Assembly (NCBI RefSeq): GCF_018918325.1
Contig: NZ_JAHLQH010000023.1
Location: 17,273-81,272, forward strand
Length of the DNA: 64,000 nt
Reading direction: 5' to 3'
From: Clostridium sp. MSJ-8
GTDB taxonomy: Bacteria; Bacillota; Clostridia; Clostridiales; Clostridiaceae
Part shown: piece after piece, positions 53,669-63,400 of the stretch
How the letters are laid out: each line of letters begins with the position of its first letter
Numbering within the stretch: the first letter of the stretch is position 1
Translations under genes and position numbers: made by a program
Notes under the pieces: model-generated
Database searches by the model: none
What the model saw: only the letters and a program-made list of their open reading frames with translations
What the model was told of the DNA's origin: nothing

Positions 53669-55042
53669 ATGGAATTTAGAAATATACAAAAGAAATTTAT
53701 TAATATAAAGCCTATAGAAAATATTATACTAAAGTGCAAATCATTAGAAAATGTAGATACTTTATTGCATAGAATATTGTATTTGAATAGCAATTATTTA
53801 TATGAGGATGAAGATAGAATTTTATACATCCAAAAAGATAATAAGAATATTACTAATATAATAAATAGATATGATGAAATTAATGAAAGATATAAATATT
53901 CTTATTATTCATTACTAAGCAGTGGAAAACATCCAACAATATGTTCTTATAATGATTTTCTAGAAAAGGCAGTAGGAAATAAAAAAAGAATAAGTAATGT
54001 AAAAAAAATAAGAATAATAAATGATATTTTAGAAAATACTAAAATATGTAGTAAGAAAATAAAAGAAGTAGAAGCTTTTACTATAGTACATGAGATAAAG
54101 TATATGAAGAATAATAATATAACATCATTAGAAGAGTATAATAATTTATTAGGTACACCACTTAAGTTGCGTAGAAATTCATCTTCTAGATTAGAAATGT
54201 TTAATATATATTCTGCATATAATAAAATATTATTAGATAATGATTTATTTGATGATGAAGATATAACATTATTAGCATTTAATAATTTAACAGATAGATA
54301 TACTCATATAATAATCAATAATGCTCAAGATTTTTCAACAATAGAATTAGGATTATTAATGAAACTGTCTATGAAGAAAACATATTCTACTATAGTTTAT
54401 GTTATAGACCTAGATAGAAGTGAGAATATTTATTCTTCTTTAGTTAAGAAGGGAAGAGTATATCTAAAGAAAGTCATTAAAGGCGATAAAAAAGTCTTCA
54501 ATCTAAATAAAAAGATTAAGAAGGCAAAAGAAGTTATATATGAAGAGGAGAACTATAAGTTCCTAGATTTTAAGTATAACAGAGAAATTGGATTTTCTGT
54601 TGGAGACGATGGGAGAGTATTAGACGAAGATAAGGATAAGTATTCAGATAACCAAGTTGTAAATGTTCCTGTGTTTAGTAACATAGCAGCTGGAGAGCCT
54701 ATCCTTATTAATCCTGAAGTAGAAGATACATTTGGAATTCCAAAGCATTGGATTAGAGGAATGTCTAATAAGTTCATATTGAAAGTAAAAGGTGATTCAA
54801 TGATTAATGCACACATTAATGATGGAGATTTTGTTTTAATAGAACAAAATAACATGCCAGATAATGGAGACATAGTGGCTGTAAATATTGATGGAAGTGC
54901 AACTCTTAAAAGGATAAAAATAGAACCAAACAAAATATTGTTATTGCCAGAAAATGAAAAATACAAACCTATAATAATCTCAAGAGAAGATGAATTTTTT
55001 GTTCTAGGAAAAGCTATAGGTGTTATATCTAAGAATCAATAA
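53669..55042 (+). CDS. LexA-like S24 autoprotease fused to a degenerate UvrD-like helicase domain
   Basis: The C-terminal ~130 residues are a LexA/UmuD-type S24 domain: cleavage pair Ala341-Gly342 in NIAAGEPI, nucleophile Ser377 in GDSMINAHINDGD and Lys414 in ATLKRIK. Ser-Lys spacing (37) equals that of E. coli LexA (119/156). The N-terminal ~270 residues look like part of an SF1 UvrD/PcrA-type helicase: YTHIIINNAQDFSTIELGLL matches motif II, but the DE of DEAQD is replaced by Asn217-Asn218, and no P loop is seen. No LexA winged helix is recognisable. It is probably a damage-responsive switch lacking ATPase activity. ATG 53669 follows GGTGAAGATA. A DUF4253 gene follows 48 bases later. Confidence 0.85.
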   Translation: MEFRNIQKKFINIKPIENIILKCKSLENVDTLLHRILYLNSNYLYEDEDRILYIQKDNKNITNIINRYDEINERYKYSYYSLLSSGKHPTICSYNDFLEKAVGNKKRISNVKKIRIINDILENTKICSKKIKEVEAFTIVHEIKYMKNNNITSLEEYNNLLGTPLKLRRNSSSRLEMFNIYSAYNKILLDNDLFDDEDITLLAFNNLTDRYTHIIINNAQDFSTIELGLLMKLSMKKTYSTIVYVIDLDRSENIYSSLVKKGRVYLKKVIKGDKKVFNLNKKIKKAKEVIYEEENYKFLDFKYNREIGFSVGDDGRVLDEDKDKYSDNQVVNVPVFSNIAAGEPILINPEVEDTFGIPKHWIRGMSNKFILKVKGDSMINAHINDGDFVLIEQNNMPDNGDIVAVNIDGSATLKRIKIEPNKILLLPENEKYKPIIISREDEFFVLGKAIGVISKNQ

Positions 55043-55090
55043 ACTATTATATTATGTGATTTTCTGTATTTCTGGAAGGAGAATTACAAA

Positions 55091-55780
55091 ATGAAATTAA
55101 TAGATTATTTTTCTTTTGATTGTATTGAGATAGAAAAAGATAAAAAGACAATAATAAAAAGATATCAACAAGAGTTAACTACAGGAATATCCAAAGGATA
55201 TATTCCTGTAGTTATAATTGAAGATGATAAGGGGATAATGGAACAAAACATCAAAATAGTCATAGAAGATTTTGGTTCACTAGATAATTATAGACATTAT
55301 ATAATATCTAAATATAATAATGTTAATATTAATGATTTTTTTGAAGATAGAAAGAAATATTATGAAGATGAAGATAAGCTTGAACAATTAGTTGCAGATA
55401 ATATATACAAGAAAACTAATGATATAGTTATAGAAGACTATGCAAAGAATATTTATATTGCATTAGTTCCAACTTTAAAACCAGAGGAGATTTTTGCTTA
55501 TATTCCATTTGGAGGCTTTAATGAATGTTCAGAAGGAATTATTCATGCAGCAATTACTCATTATTGGTATTCTAAGTATAAAGCAATTCCAATATGTATA
55601 AGTTATGATTCGCTTCAATTTATGTTAAGAGATTCTGTGTTAGATTCGGAAGAATTAGAACAAATAGCAATAGAACAATATTTATATTGTGGCGATCTTA
55701 TATGGCAAGGACTTGAGACTCTGTCCAACTTAAAATCTTATATATGTGGTTCGAATTTTTGGTATTTTTGGTGGGAATGA
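55091..55780 (+). CDS. DUF4253 family protein
   Basis: The 229-residue protein ends in the features of DUF4253: AYIPFGGFNECSEGIIHAAI, THYWYSKYKAIPICISYDSL, EQIAIEQYLYCGDLIWQGLE and a terminal NFWYFWWE. The function of DUF4253 is unknown; some members occur near polymorphic toxin or immunity loci. The N-terminal ~125 residues are more variable and acidic. The start has AAGGAGAATTAC upstream. It may be cotranscribed with the S24-fusion gene, since only 48 bases without a terminator separate them, and a strong terminator follows it. Confidence 0.8.
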   Translation: MKLIDYFSFDCIEIEKDKKTIIKRYQQELTTGISKGYIPVVIIEDDKGIMEQNIKIVIEDFGSLDNYRHYIISKYNNVNINDFFEDRKKYYEDEDKLEQLVADNIYKKTNDIVIEDYAKNIYIALVPTLKPEEIFAYIPFGGFNECSEGIIHAAITHYWYSKYKAIPICISYDSLQFMLRDSVLDSEELEQIAIEQYLYCGDLIWQGLETLSNLKSYICGSNFWYFWWE

Positions 55781-55784
55781 ATAG

Positions 55785-55824
55785 TAGCTTGATATGATGT
55801 GAGTATCATATCAAGCTATTTTTT
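55785..55824 (+). terminator. Strong terminator
   Basis: TAGCTTGATATGAT (55785-55798) pairs perfectly with ATCATATCAAGCTA (55805-55818) and is followed by TTTTTT. Confidence 0.92.
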
Positions 55825-55925
55825 AACATATAGGCAAAGTATATAGAAGTCCAAAGCTGTGAACAAGTACCTTAAACATAGAAATAAAATTTATTATGTA
55901 TTGTTATTTATAAATTCTATAGAGT

Positions 55926-55985
55926 AAAAAATAAGTAACTTGAAATTACCACAACATTTGAATAATTAAAATATAAAGACAAAAT
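55926..55985. repeat. Degenerate fragment of the tail-block repeat
   Basis: The run from AAAAAATAAGTAA through ATTACCA to GAATAATTAAAATATAAAG resembles parts of the tail blocks at 863-1165 and 21433-21715 in the same order, but is shortened. It may be a decayed copy. Confidence 0.4.
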
Positions 55986-56035
55986 ATGATGCCTTATGAT
56001 ACAATAGTTATATTATTGTAAATAGGAGGAATATT

Positions 56036-56752
56036 ATGTATAAGAATTATATATTTGATTTATATGGTACTTTAATAGATATAAAAACAAATGAGAATAA
56101 ACCATATTTGTGGCAAAAGGTAGCTGATTTTTACAGATTTCATGGAGCTGATTATACTCCTCAAGAATTAAAAAAAGAATATGAAAAATTATGTATGGAA
56201 GAAGGAGAGAAAATCCAAGATGTTGAATGGGCTGAAATACAAATTGAAAAGGTATTCTTAAAGCTATTTGAGGAAAAAGGTGTACAAGCAGACATATCTT
56301 TAGCAACACATATAGGAGAAATGTTTAGAATATTGTCTACAAAATATTTAAGATTATATGATGGCGTTATTGATTTCCTAAAAGAATTAAAGCAAAAGGG
56401 AAAGAAAATATATTTATTATCTAATGCTCAATATATTTTTACAATACCAGAGATGAAATCACTTAAAATATATGATTATTTTGATGGAATAGTTATATCA
56501 TCCACAGAAGAGTGTAAGAAACCAGACCCTAAATTCTTTGATATAGTTATAAATAGATATAATCTAAAAAAAGAAGAATCTATAATGATTGGTAATGATA
56601 GTATTACAGATATAAAAGGAGCTAATTATGCAGGATTAAAATCATTATATATTCATGCAAATATTTCACCAGAAATAAAAGGTGAACTTTTAAGTGATTA
56701 TTCTATAATGGATGGTGATTTTAGAAAAGTGTCAAAGCTCATATTGAAGTAG
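56036..56752 (+). CDS. HAD-family hydrolase (YjjG-like)
   Basis: The 238-residue protein has motif I FDLYGTLID, in which the second Asp of DxD is Tyr, a feature found in several HAD hydrolases of the haloacid dehalogenase and YjjG-like groups. Motif II is LLSNAQ, the Lys lies in EECKKPDPKFFD, and motif III is IGNDSITDIKGANYAGLKS. Cap residues 20-95 are helical. The likely substrate is a small phosphorylated metabolite or nucleotide. The start follows AATAGGAGGAATATT. It is a single-gene unit. Confidence 0.87.
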   Translation: MYKNYIFDLYGTLIDIKTNENKPYLWQKVADFYRFHGADYTPQELKKEYEKLCMEEGEKIQDVEWAEIQIEKVFLKLFEEKGVQADISLATHIGEMFRILSTKYLRLYDGVIDFLKELKQKGKKIYLLSNAQYIFTIPEMKSLKIYDYFDGIVISSTEECKKPDPKFFDIVINRYNLKKEESIMIGNDSITDIKGANYAGLKSLYIHANISPEIKGELLSDYSIMDGDFRKVSKLILK

Positions 56753-56875
56753 TAGAATTATGCCTTTTAAATAAACAAAATATTAACAAATAGTTAAATG
56801 CATTTCAAATCATTCATTAATTTATTTTATAATACGAAAATATAATAGAACTGTAAATAAATGGGGGGATTGAGA

Positions 56876-58984
56876 ATGCGAGTAAAAGTGAAAAAAGGTT
56901 TAACATCTAGAATGACAATTACTATTTCTATAGTAGCTTGGGTGGCGATAGCAATATGTATTACTCTATCTACAGCGTTAAGTAAATCAGCTCTTCAAGT
57001 AGAGGCTAAGAAAAACATAAAGCTAGATGTAAAGGAAACAACAAGTGAAATTAATTCTACTATAGAAAAAATAGAACAATCAGTAAATATATTATCTAAT
57101 TTATCTGAAAGGGAATTAACAGACTTAGGTAGTTTTAAAACAGATAATAATTATGTAAACACATATACTGAAAGGTTAGAAGCTACTTTCTTAGAAGTTG
57201 CTAATAATACAGAAGGAGCAATGACATTTTACTTGAGGTTTAATCCTAAATATACTGAACCGACATCAGGACTATTTTATAGTAAATCATCAGAGAAAGG
57301 TCAATTTGAAAAGCTAACTCCAACTGATTTTAGTCAATATGATTCAAGTGATTTAGAACACGTAGGATGGTATTATACACCTATTAATAATGGCGGACCC
57401 ACATGGATGGACCCTTATTTGAATTCAAATATAAATGTATATATGATATCTTATGTTATTCCTATTATGAAAGATGGTGAAGCAATAGGAGTAGTAGGAA
57501 TGGATATTGACTTTAACGTAATAAAAGATGTAGTAAAAGATAAGGCGATATATGAAAGTGGATTTGGCATTTTAGTTAATGGAGAAAATAATATACTATA
57601 TCATCCTAAGTTTGACAATAATGAAAACTTAAGTGATATATATAATGGAGAGCTAAGTAACATAGCAAATGATGTTAATGATAAAGATAAACAATTTAAG
57701 ATATTAACCTGCAAATATAATAACAAAAATCATTATATATGTTATTCATCATTAGAAAATGGAATGAAGTATTTAATAACAGTAGAAGAAAGTGAAGTTA
57801 ATAGTGTAGCTATGTCAATTATGTATAAGATAATGAATGTAGGGGTTTTTCTTATGTTATTATTTATAGCAGTTTCAATCATTACATCTGTACGAATAAC
57901 TAGACCTATAATATACTTATCAAAGGTTATGAAGAAAGCAGAAGATTTAGATTTAACAAGTGATGAAAAATTAAATGAAATAACTAAGACTAAAAATGAA
58001 ATAGGTGATTTAGCTAAATCTTATAATAATTTAAGAATAGCACTTTCAAAGATAGTTAAGGACATAAATGTTGAATCTAATAATATGAATATAGCAACAA
58101 ATGAATTAAGAAAATTTGCAAATACTATAAGTACTCAATCAACAGCAATAGGAAAAGCAGTAGAAACAATTTCAGTAGATGTTCAAGATACAAGTGCATC
58201 TTCTGAAGAAATATCTGCATCAGTTGAAGAAATTCAAGCTAATATTGAATTATTGTCTAAAAAGGCAGAAGAAAGTAAAAGCAATGCTTTTTCTTCTCAA
58301 AAACGTGCTATTAATGCAAAACAAAGTAGTGATAAAGCTATAAAGAATTCAACTGAAGTTTATGAAAGAGAGAAAGAAAATTCTAAAAGGGCTATTGAAG
58401 AAGGAAAAGTTGTAAGTGAAATAGATAAGATGGCAGATGCTATAAGTCAGATTGCTGAAAATATTAACTTATTATCATTAAATGCTGCAATAGAAGCTGC
58501 AAGAGCTGGAGATGCAGGAAAAGGATTTGCAGTAGTTGCAGAAGAAATAGGAAGACTTGCAGAAGAATCACAAGAAACAGTTACTAATATAAAAGATACT
58601 ATAGAAAAAGTTGATAAGGCGTTTAACAATTTATCATCAAATAATGAAAGACAACTTGAATTCATTAATAATGATATAAATGAGCAGTTAGGTGTATTAT
58701 CTGCAACAGGAAGCCAATATTATAACGATTCTGAGAAAGTAAATAATATTGCAAATGACTTAGCAGATATGGCAAGTCAATTAAAAGAAAATATAGAACA
58801 AGTTAGTATAGCAATACAAAATACTACAGTTAGTGCACAGAATTCATCTGAAAATGCAGATAGCATAAATGAAGAAATTAAGCAAACAATTGATTCAATA
58901 AATGATATAGTAACTATAGCAGATAATCAAAAATCTGTAGCAAATGATTTAAATAATATGATTAATAAATTTAAAGTTGATTAA
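56876..58984 (+). CDS. Methyl-accepting chemotaxis protein with double Cache domain
   Basis: The product (about 702 residues) starts at ATG 56876 with GGGGGGATTGAG upstream. A membrane helix (about 15-35) is followed by a long extracellular dCache_1 domain (about 40-310, with [19 protein letters not shown] and VVGMDIDF, the amine/amino-acid-binding type region), a second helix, HAMP ([20 protein letters not shown]) and a signalling domain with tip [20 protein letters not shown]. This type usually senses amino acids or other small ligands. It is the second chemoreceptor in 6 kb. Repeat copy E follows. Confidence 0.94.
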   Translation: MRVKVKKGLTSRMTITISIVAWVAIAICITLSTALSKSALQVEAKKNIKLDVKETTSEINSTIEKIEQSVNILSNLSERELTDLGSFKTDNNYVNTYTERLEATFLEVANNTEGAMTFYLRFNPKYTEPTSGLFYSKSSEKGQFEKLTPTDFSQYDSSDLEHVGWYYTPINNGGPTWMDPYLNSNINVYMISYVIPIMKDGEAIGVVGMDIDFNVIKDVVKDKAIYESGFGILVNGENNILYHPKFDNNENLSDIYNGELSNIANDVNDKDKQFKILTCKYNNKNHYICYSSLENGMKYLITVEESEVNSVAMSIMYKIMNVGVFLMLLFIAVSIITSVRITRPIIYLSKVMKKAEDLDLTSDEKLNEITKTKNEIGDLAKSYNNLRIALSKIVKDINVESNNMNIATNELRKFANTISTQSTAIGKAVETISVDVQDTSASSEEISASVEEIQANIELLSKKAEESKSNAFSSQKRAINAKQSSDKAIKNSTEVYEREKENSKRAIEEGKVVSEIDKMADAISQIAENINLLSLNAAIEAARAGDAGKGFAVVAEEIGRLAEESQETVTNIKDTIEKVDKAFNNLSSNNERQLEFINNDINEQLGVLSATGSQYYNDSEKVNNIANDLADMASQLKENIEQVSIAIQNTTVSAQNSSENADSINEEIKQTIDSINDIVTIADNQKSVANDLNNMINKFKVD

Positions 58985-58998
58985 CATATATTTTCAAT

Positions 58999-59158
58999 AA
59001 CTAATATCAAAAATATATGCACTAAGTAAATAATATAATATCATTAATTATTTCTAAATATAAAAAAATTAAGTTAGCTAAATGTTGAAAACTTACTAAA
59101 TTTTAAACAGTACAACATTTTAAAAGCTAACTTAATTTTTTATAATATTATAAAGATT
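58999..59158. repeat. Intergenic hairpin repeat, copy E
   Basis: Left arm ATAACTAATATCAAAAATAT then CTAAGTAAATAATATAATAT. Core stem AAAAAATTAAGTTAGCTAAA on the left pairs with CAACATTTTAAAAGCTAAC then TTAATTTTTT (59113-59141). Loop ACTTACTAAATTTTAAACAG. It lies between convergent genes and could terminate both. Confidence 0.85.
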
Positions 59159-59163
59159 TATTA

Positions 59164-59400
59164 TTAATAGTCTATTCCAGCAACTCTTATATTATCTTCA
59201 CGTTGACCACATGGAGGTAAAGCATAAGTCATTTTGCAATAAGGACATTTATCTACACAAGTTTTCATTTCAAATTCATGACCACATTCACATAAAATTG
59301 TAAATGGAGTATCTAATTTTATATTTTCTTTTCCTTTACTTCTTATATGATCAACAGTTTTCTTTCCATCGTGTTTTAGTGTTTCACAAGTACAAGCCAT
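59164..59400 (-). CDS. Small zinc-ribbon-type protein (78 aa)
   Basis: The protein begins MACTCETLKHDGKKTVDHIR and holds Cys pairs CTC, CECGHEF and CVDKCPYC, plus PPCGQREDNIRVAGIDY. The spacing suggests one or two zinc-binding sites. It is well preceded by TAAGGAGGTCTTTTT on the minus strand, and so is surely expressed. I do not know its function. It is divergent from the Crp/Fnr regulator gene, with 98 bases between the two starts, so the regulator may control it. Confidence 0.7.
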   Translation of the reverse strand: MACTCETLKHDGKKTVDHIRSKGKENIKLDTPFTILCECGHEFEMKTCVDKCPYCKMTYALPPCGQREDNIRVAGIDY

Positions 59401-59498
59401 AAAAAGACCTCCTTATAATTTTAAAATTTTATTATAAGTATATTATAAAGCACTATGATATAATAGTCTGTAACAAATGGTACAAAAGGAGAAAAAAT

Positions 59499-60161
59499 AT
59501 GATGGAAACAATAATAAATAATAGGTTATTTAACAATATTGAACCTTCAAGTTTAAAAAAAATATTAAATGATATTCAATATGTAACTTATAGCTATACA
59601 AAAGATGAAATAATAAAAAATGAAAGAGAAGAATGTAAATGGTTAGGACTTATAGTAGAAGGAAGTATAGAACTTCAAAGAATATACTCAAGCGGTAGGT
59701 ATATAGTTTTAAAAAAATTAGATAAAGGTGATATATTTGGAGAAGCGCTTATTTTTAGTGATAATAATTGCTATCCTGCAACAGTGGTAGCTGCATCAGA
59801 TTGTAGAATTATATTCATAAATAAAAGAGAAATAATTAGATTATGTAAAGAAAATGAAACTATACTACAAAATTTTATTTCATTATTAAGTAATAAAGTT
59901 TTTATGCTTAATAATAAGATAAAAAATCAAAATTTAAAATCCATAAGAGATAAAGTGGTTAATTATATATTAGAAAATAGACAAGATTATTGTGTATATT
60001 TAAATGCAAGCAAGGAAACAATAGCTAATGAATTAGGAGTGCCAAGGCCTTCTTTTTCTAGAGAATTAATAAACTTAAAAGAAGAAGGTTATATAGATTA
60101 TGATAGACATGTTATAAAGATATTAGACATAGGAGCTTTAGAAGAGATAAGTGAAAGATAG
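59499..60161 (+). CDS. Crp/Fnr family transcriptional regulator
   Basis: The 220-residue protein has an N-terminal cyclic-nucleotide-binding fold (LGLIVEGSIELQR, GDIFGEALIFSDNNCYPATV, residues about 10-130), a dimerisation helix and a C-terminal helix-turn-helix (ASKETIANELGVPRPSFSRE). The Cys pattern of Fnr for an Fe-S cluster is absent. In anaerobic clostridia such regulators control nitrosative or redox responses. ATG 59499 follows AAAAGGAGAAAAAAT. It is divergent from the small zinc-ribbon gene. Confidence 0.9.
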   Translation: MMETIINNRLFNNIEPSSLKKILNDIQYVTYSYTKDEIIKNEREECKWLGLIVEGSIELQRIYSSGRYIVLKKLDKGDIFGEALIFSDNNCYPATVVAASDCRIIFINKREIIRLCKENETILQNFISLLSNKVFMLNNKIKNQNLKSIRDKVVNYILENRQDYCVYLNASKETIANELGVPRPSFSRELINLKEEGYIDYDRHVIKILDIGALEEISER

Positions 60162-60348
60162 ATATGAAGTTAAAAAGAATGACATTTGAGTGAGTTTTAT
60201 TCATTTGAATTCTATTTTTGAATGAAATATAGTCAGAATAATTCATTTTATAGATAAAAAAACTATATTATAATAGAAAAATGAAAGTTTTTTAAAAAAA
60301 AGTTGTAAAAAATGCAATTTGGGTATGCTAATTTTAGTAAAACTGTGG

Positions 60349-60354
60349 TATAAT
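60349..60354 (+). promoter_or_regulatory. Extended -10 of the pyruvate carboxylase promoter
   Basis: TGGTATAAT places TATAAT at 60349-60354 with a TG at 60346-60347; the -35 is weak. Transcription would begin near 60361, about 67 bases before the TTG start. Confidence 0.5.
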
Positions 60355-60427
60355 TTATTCGTTGTACAAAAAGGAAAAGATGTTAAGGTACAATTACGTA
60401 AGATATCGCAGAAGGAGTTGCATTAAA

Positions 60428-63400
60428 TTGGGGAGAAAGTTTAAAAGAGTTTTAGTTGCTAATAGAGGAGAAATAGCAATAAGAATATTTAGAGCTTGTC
60501 ATGAATTAGGCATAAGAACAGTGGCAATTTATACAGAAGAAGATAAGTGTGCATTATTCAGAACTAAAGCTAACGAATCTTATCTAATTGGTAAAAATAA
60601 GGGACCGGTTGAGGCTTATTTAAATATGGATGAAATAATAAGTCTAGCTAAGAAAAAACACGTAGATGCAATCCATCCAGGTTATGGCTTCTTATCAGAA
60701 AATCCTGAATTTGCAAGAAGATGTGAAGAAGCAGGAATAGAATTCATAGGACCAAAACCAGAAATGATGGAAAAATTAGGGGACAAGATAAAATCCAAGA
60801 TAGTAGCAAAGAGCGTAGGAGTTCCAGTAATTCCTGGAATAGAAAGACCTATTCAATCTGAAGAAGAAGCTCGTGAATTTGCTGCAGAATGTGGTTATCC
60901 TGTTATGTTAAAAGCTGCTGCTGGTGGCGGTGGTAGAGGTATGAGAATTGTTAGAAGCGAAGATCAAATTATCGAACAATTCAGAAGTGCTAAAAACGAA
61001 GCTAAAAAAGCTTTTGGTATAGATGATATATTTATTGAAAAATATATAGAAGGACCTAAACATATAGAAATACAAGTTTTAGGTGATAAATATGGTAATA
61101 TGGTGCATTTATATGAAAGAGATTGCTCTATTCAAAGAAGACACCAAAAGGTTATAGAAATTGCACCATCATTAAAGCTATCAGAAGAAAAAAGAAAAGA
61201 AATATGTGAAGATGCATTAAAGATAGCAAGATCAGTAGGATATAGAAGTGCAGGTACACTAGAATTCTTAGTTGATATGCACGGCAATCACTATTTTATA
61301 GAGATGAATCCTAGAGTTCAAGTTGAACATACAATAACAGAATTAATAACTGGAATAGATATAGTTCAAAGTCAAATTCTTATAGCTGAAGGATTTGCTT
61401 TAGATTCTCCTGAAATAGGTATTAAATCACAAGATGATATATCTGCAAGAGGATATGCAATACAATGTAGAGTTACAACTGAAGATCCATCTAATAACTT
61501 TGCACCTGATACAGGAAAGATTGATGTATATAGAACATCAGCAGGTTTTGGTGTTAGACTAGATGGAGGTAATGGATTTAGTGGAGCTATAATAAGTCCA
61601 TATTATGATAGTTTATTAGTTAAAACTACTGCATTTGCAAGAACATTTGAAGATACTGTAAGAAAAGCTATAAGAGCTATTAAGGAATTAACAATTACAG
61701 GAGTTAAAACAAATGTTGATTTCTTAATTAATGTATTAAATAATGAAACATTTAAGAAGGGTGAATGTGATACAAACTTTATATCAGATAATCCACAATT
61801 ATTTGACATTAAACCAAGAACAGATACAGAATTAAGAGTATTAAAATTCGTAGGAGAAAAAATTGTCAATGAAACTCAAGGTATAAAGTTAGATTATGAT
61901 GTTCCAGAAGTTCCTGAAAGAATGCATGTAAGTAACTTAAGAGGAACTAAGCAATTATTAGATGCTGAAGGACCAGAAGCTGTTAAGAAGTGGGTTATGG
62001 ATCAAAAGAAATTGTTATTAACAGATACAACTATGAGAGATGCCCAACAATCACTTATGGCTACAAGAGTAAGAACTAAAGATATGTTAAATATAGCTAA
62101 TGCTACAGCTGCATATGGAAATGATTTATTCTCTATGGAGATGTGGGGAGGAGCTACATTTGATACAGCATATAGATTCTTAAAAGAAAATCCATGGGAA
62201 AGACTAGAAAAATTAAGAGCTAAGATTCCAAATGTTATGTTCCAAATGTTAATAAGAGGAGCAAATGCTGTTGGATATAGAAATTATCCAGATAATACAA
62301 TAAGAAAATTCATTCAAGAATCAGCAAAAGCAGGAATTGATGTATTTAGAATATTTGATTCATTAAATTGGTTAAAAGGTGTAGAAGTAGCTCTAGATGA
62401 AGTTCTTAAGAATAACAAATTAGCAGAAGTAGCATTATGTTATACTGGAGATATCTCTGATGAAACTAGAGATAAATATACTTTACAATATTATGTAGAT
62501 AAAGCTAAGGAAATAGAAAAAATGGGAGCTCATATCTTAGCAATTAAAGATATGTCAGCTTTATTAAAACCATATGCAGCTAAGAAGTTAGTTACTGCAT
62601 TAAAGAATGAAGTATCTATTCCTATCCATTTACACACTCATGATACAACAGGTAATGGTGTTGCAACAGTATTAATGGCAGCAGATGCAGGAGTAGATAT
62701 AGTTGATACAACTTACAACTCAATGTCAGGATTAACATCACAACCAGCATTAAACTCTATAGTTGCTGCTCTTGAAAATACTGATAGAGCAACAGGAATA
62801 AATCTAAGTGATGTACAAAAGATTTCAGATTATTGGGGTGCTGTAAGACCTGTATATAGTGAATTCGAATCAGGATTAAAATCAGGTAGTGCAGAAATCT
62901 ACAAATATGAAATACCAGGAGGACAATATTCAAACTTAAAACCTCAAGTTGAAAGTTTTGGATTAGGACATAGATTTAATGATGTTAAGAAGATGTATCA
63001 TGATGTAAATAAAATGGTTGGAGATATAATTAAGGTTACTCCATCTTCAAAAATGGTTGGAGATATGGCTATATTCATGGTTCAAAATGATTTAACACCA
63101 GAAAATATATGCGACAAGGCTAAGAACATGGCATTCCCAGATTCAGTTGTTTCATACTTTAAGGGAATGATGGGTCAACCAGAAGGTGGTTTCCCAGAAG
63201 AACTACAAAAAATTGTTCTAAAAGGAGAAGCTCCTATAACTGTTAGACCAGGAGAATTATTACCAGATGAAGATTTCGATGCTATAAGAGAAAACTTAAA
63301 GAATAAATTTAATATTGAACCAACAGAACAAGATGTTATATCAAGTGCAATATATCCAGATGTATTTGAAGATTACTTGAAGTTCAAGCAAGAATATGGC

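Noticed and set aside
54553..54966. 137-codon minus-strand frame inside the S24 domain
   Set aside because: Shadow of a conserved domain; it also lacks a ribosome site.
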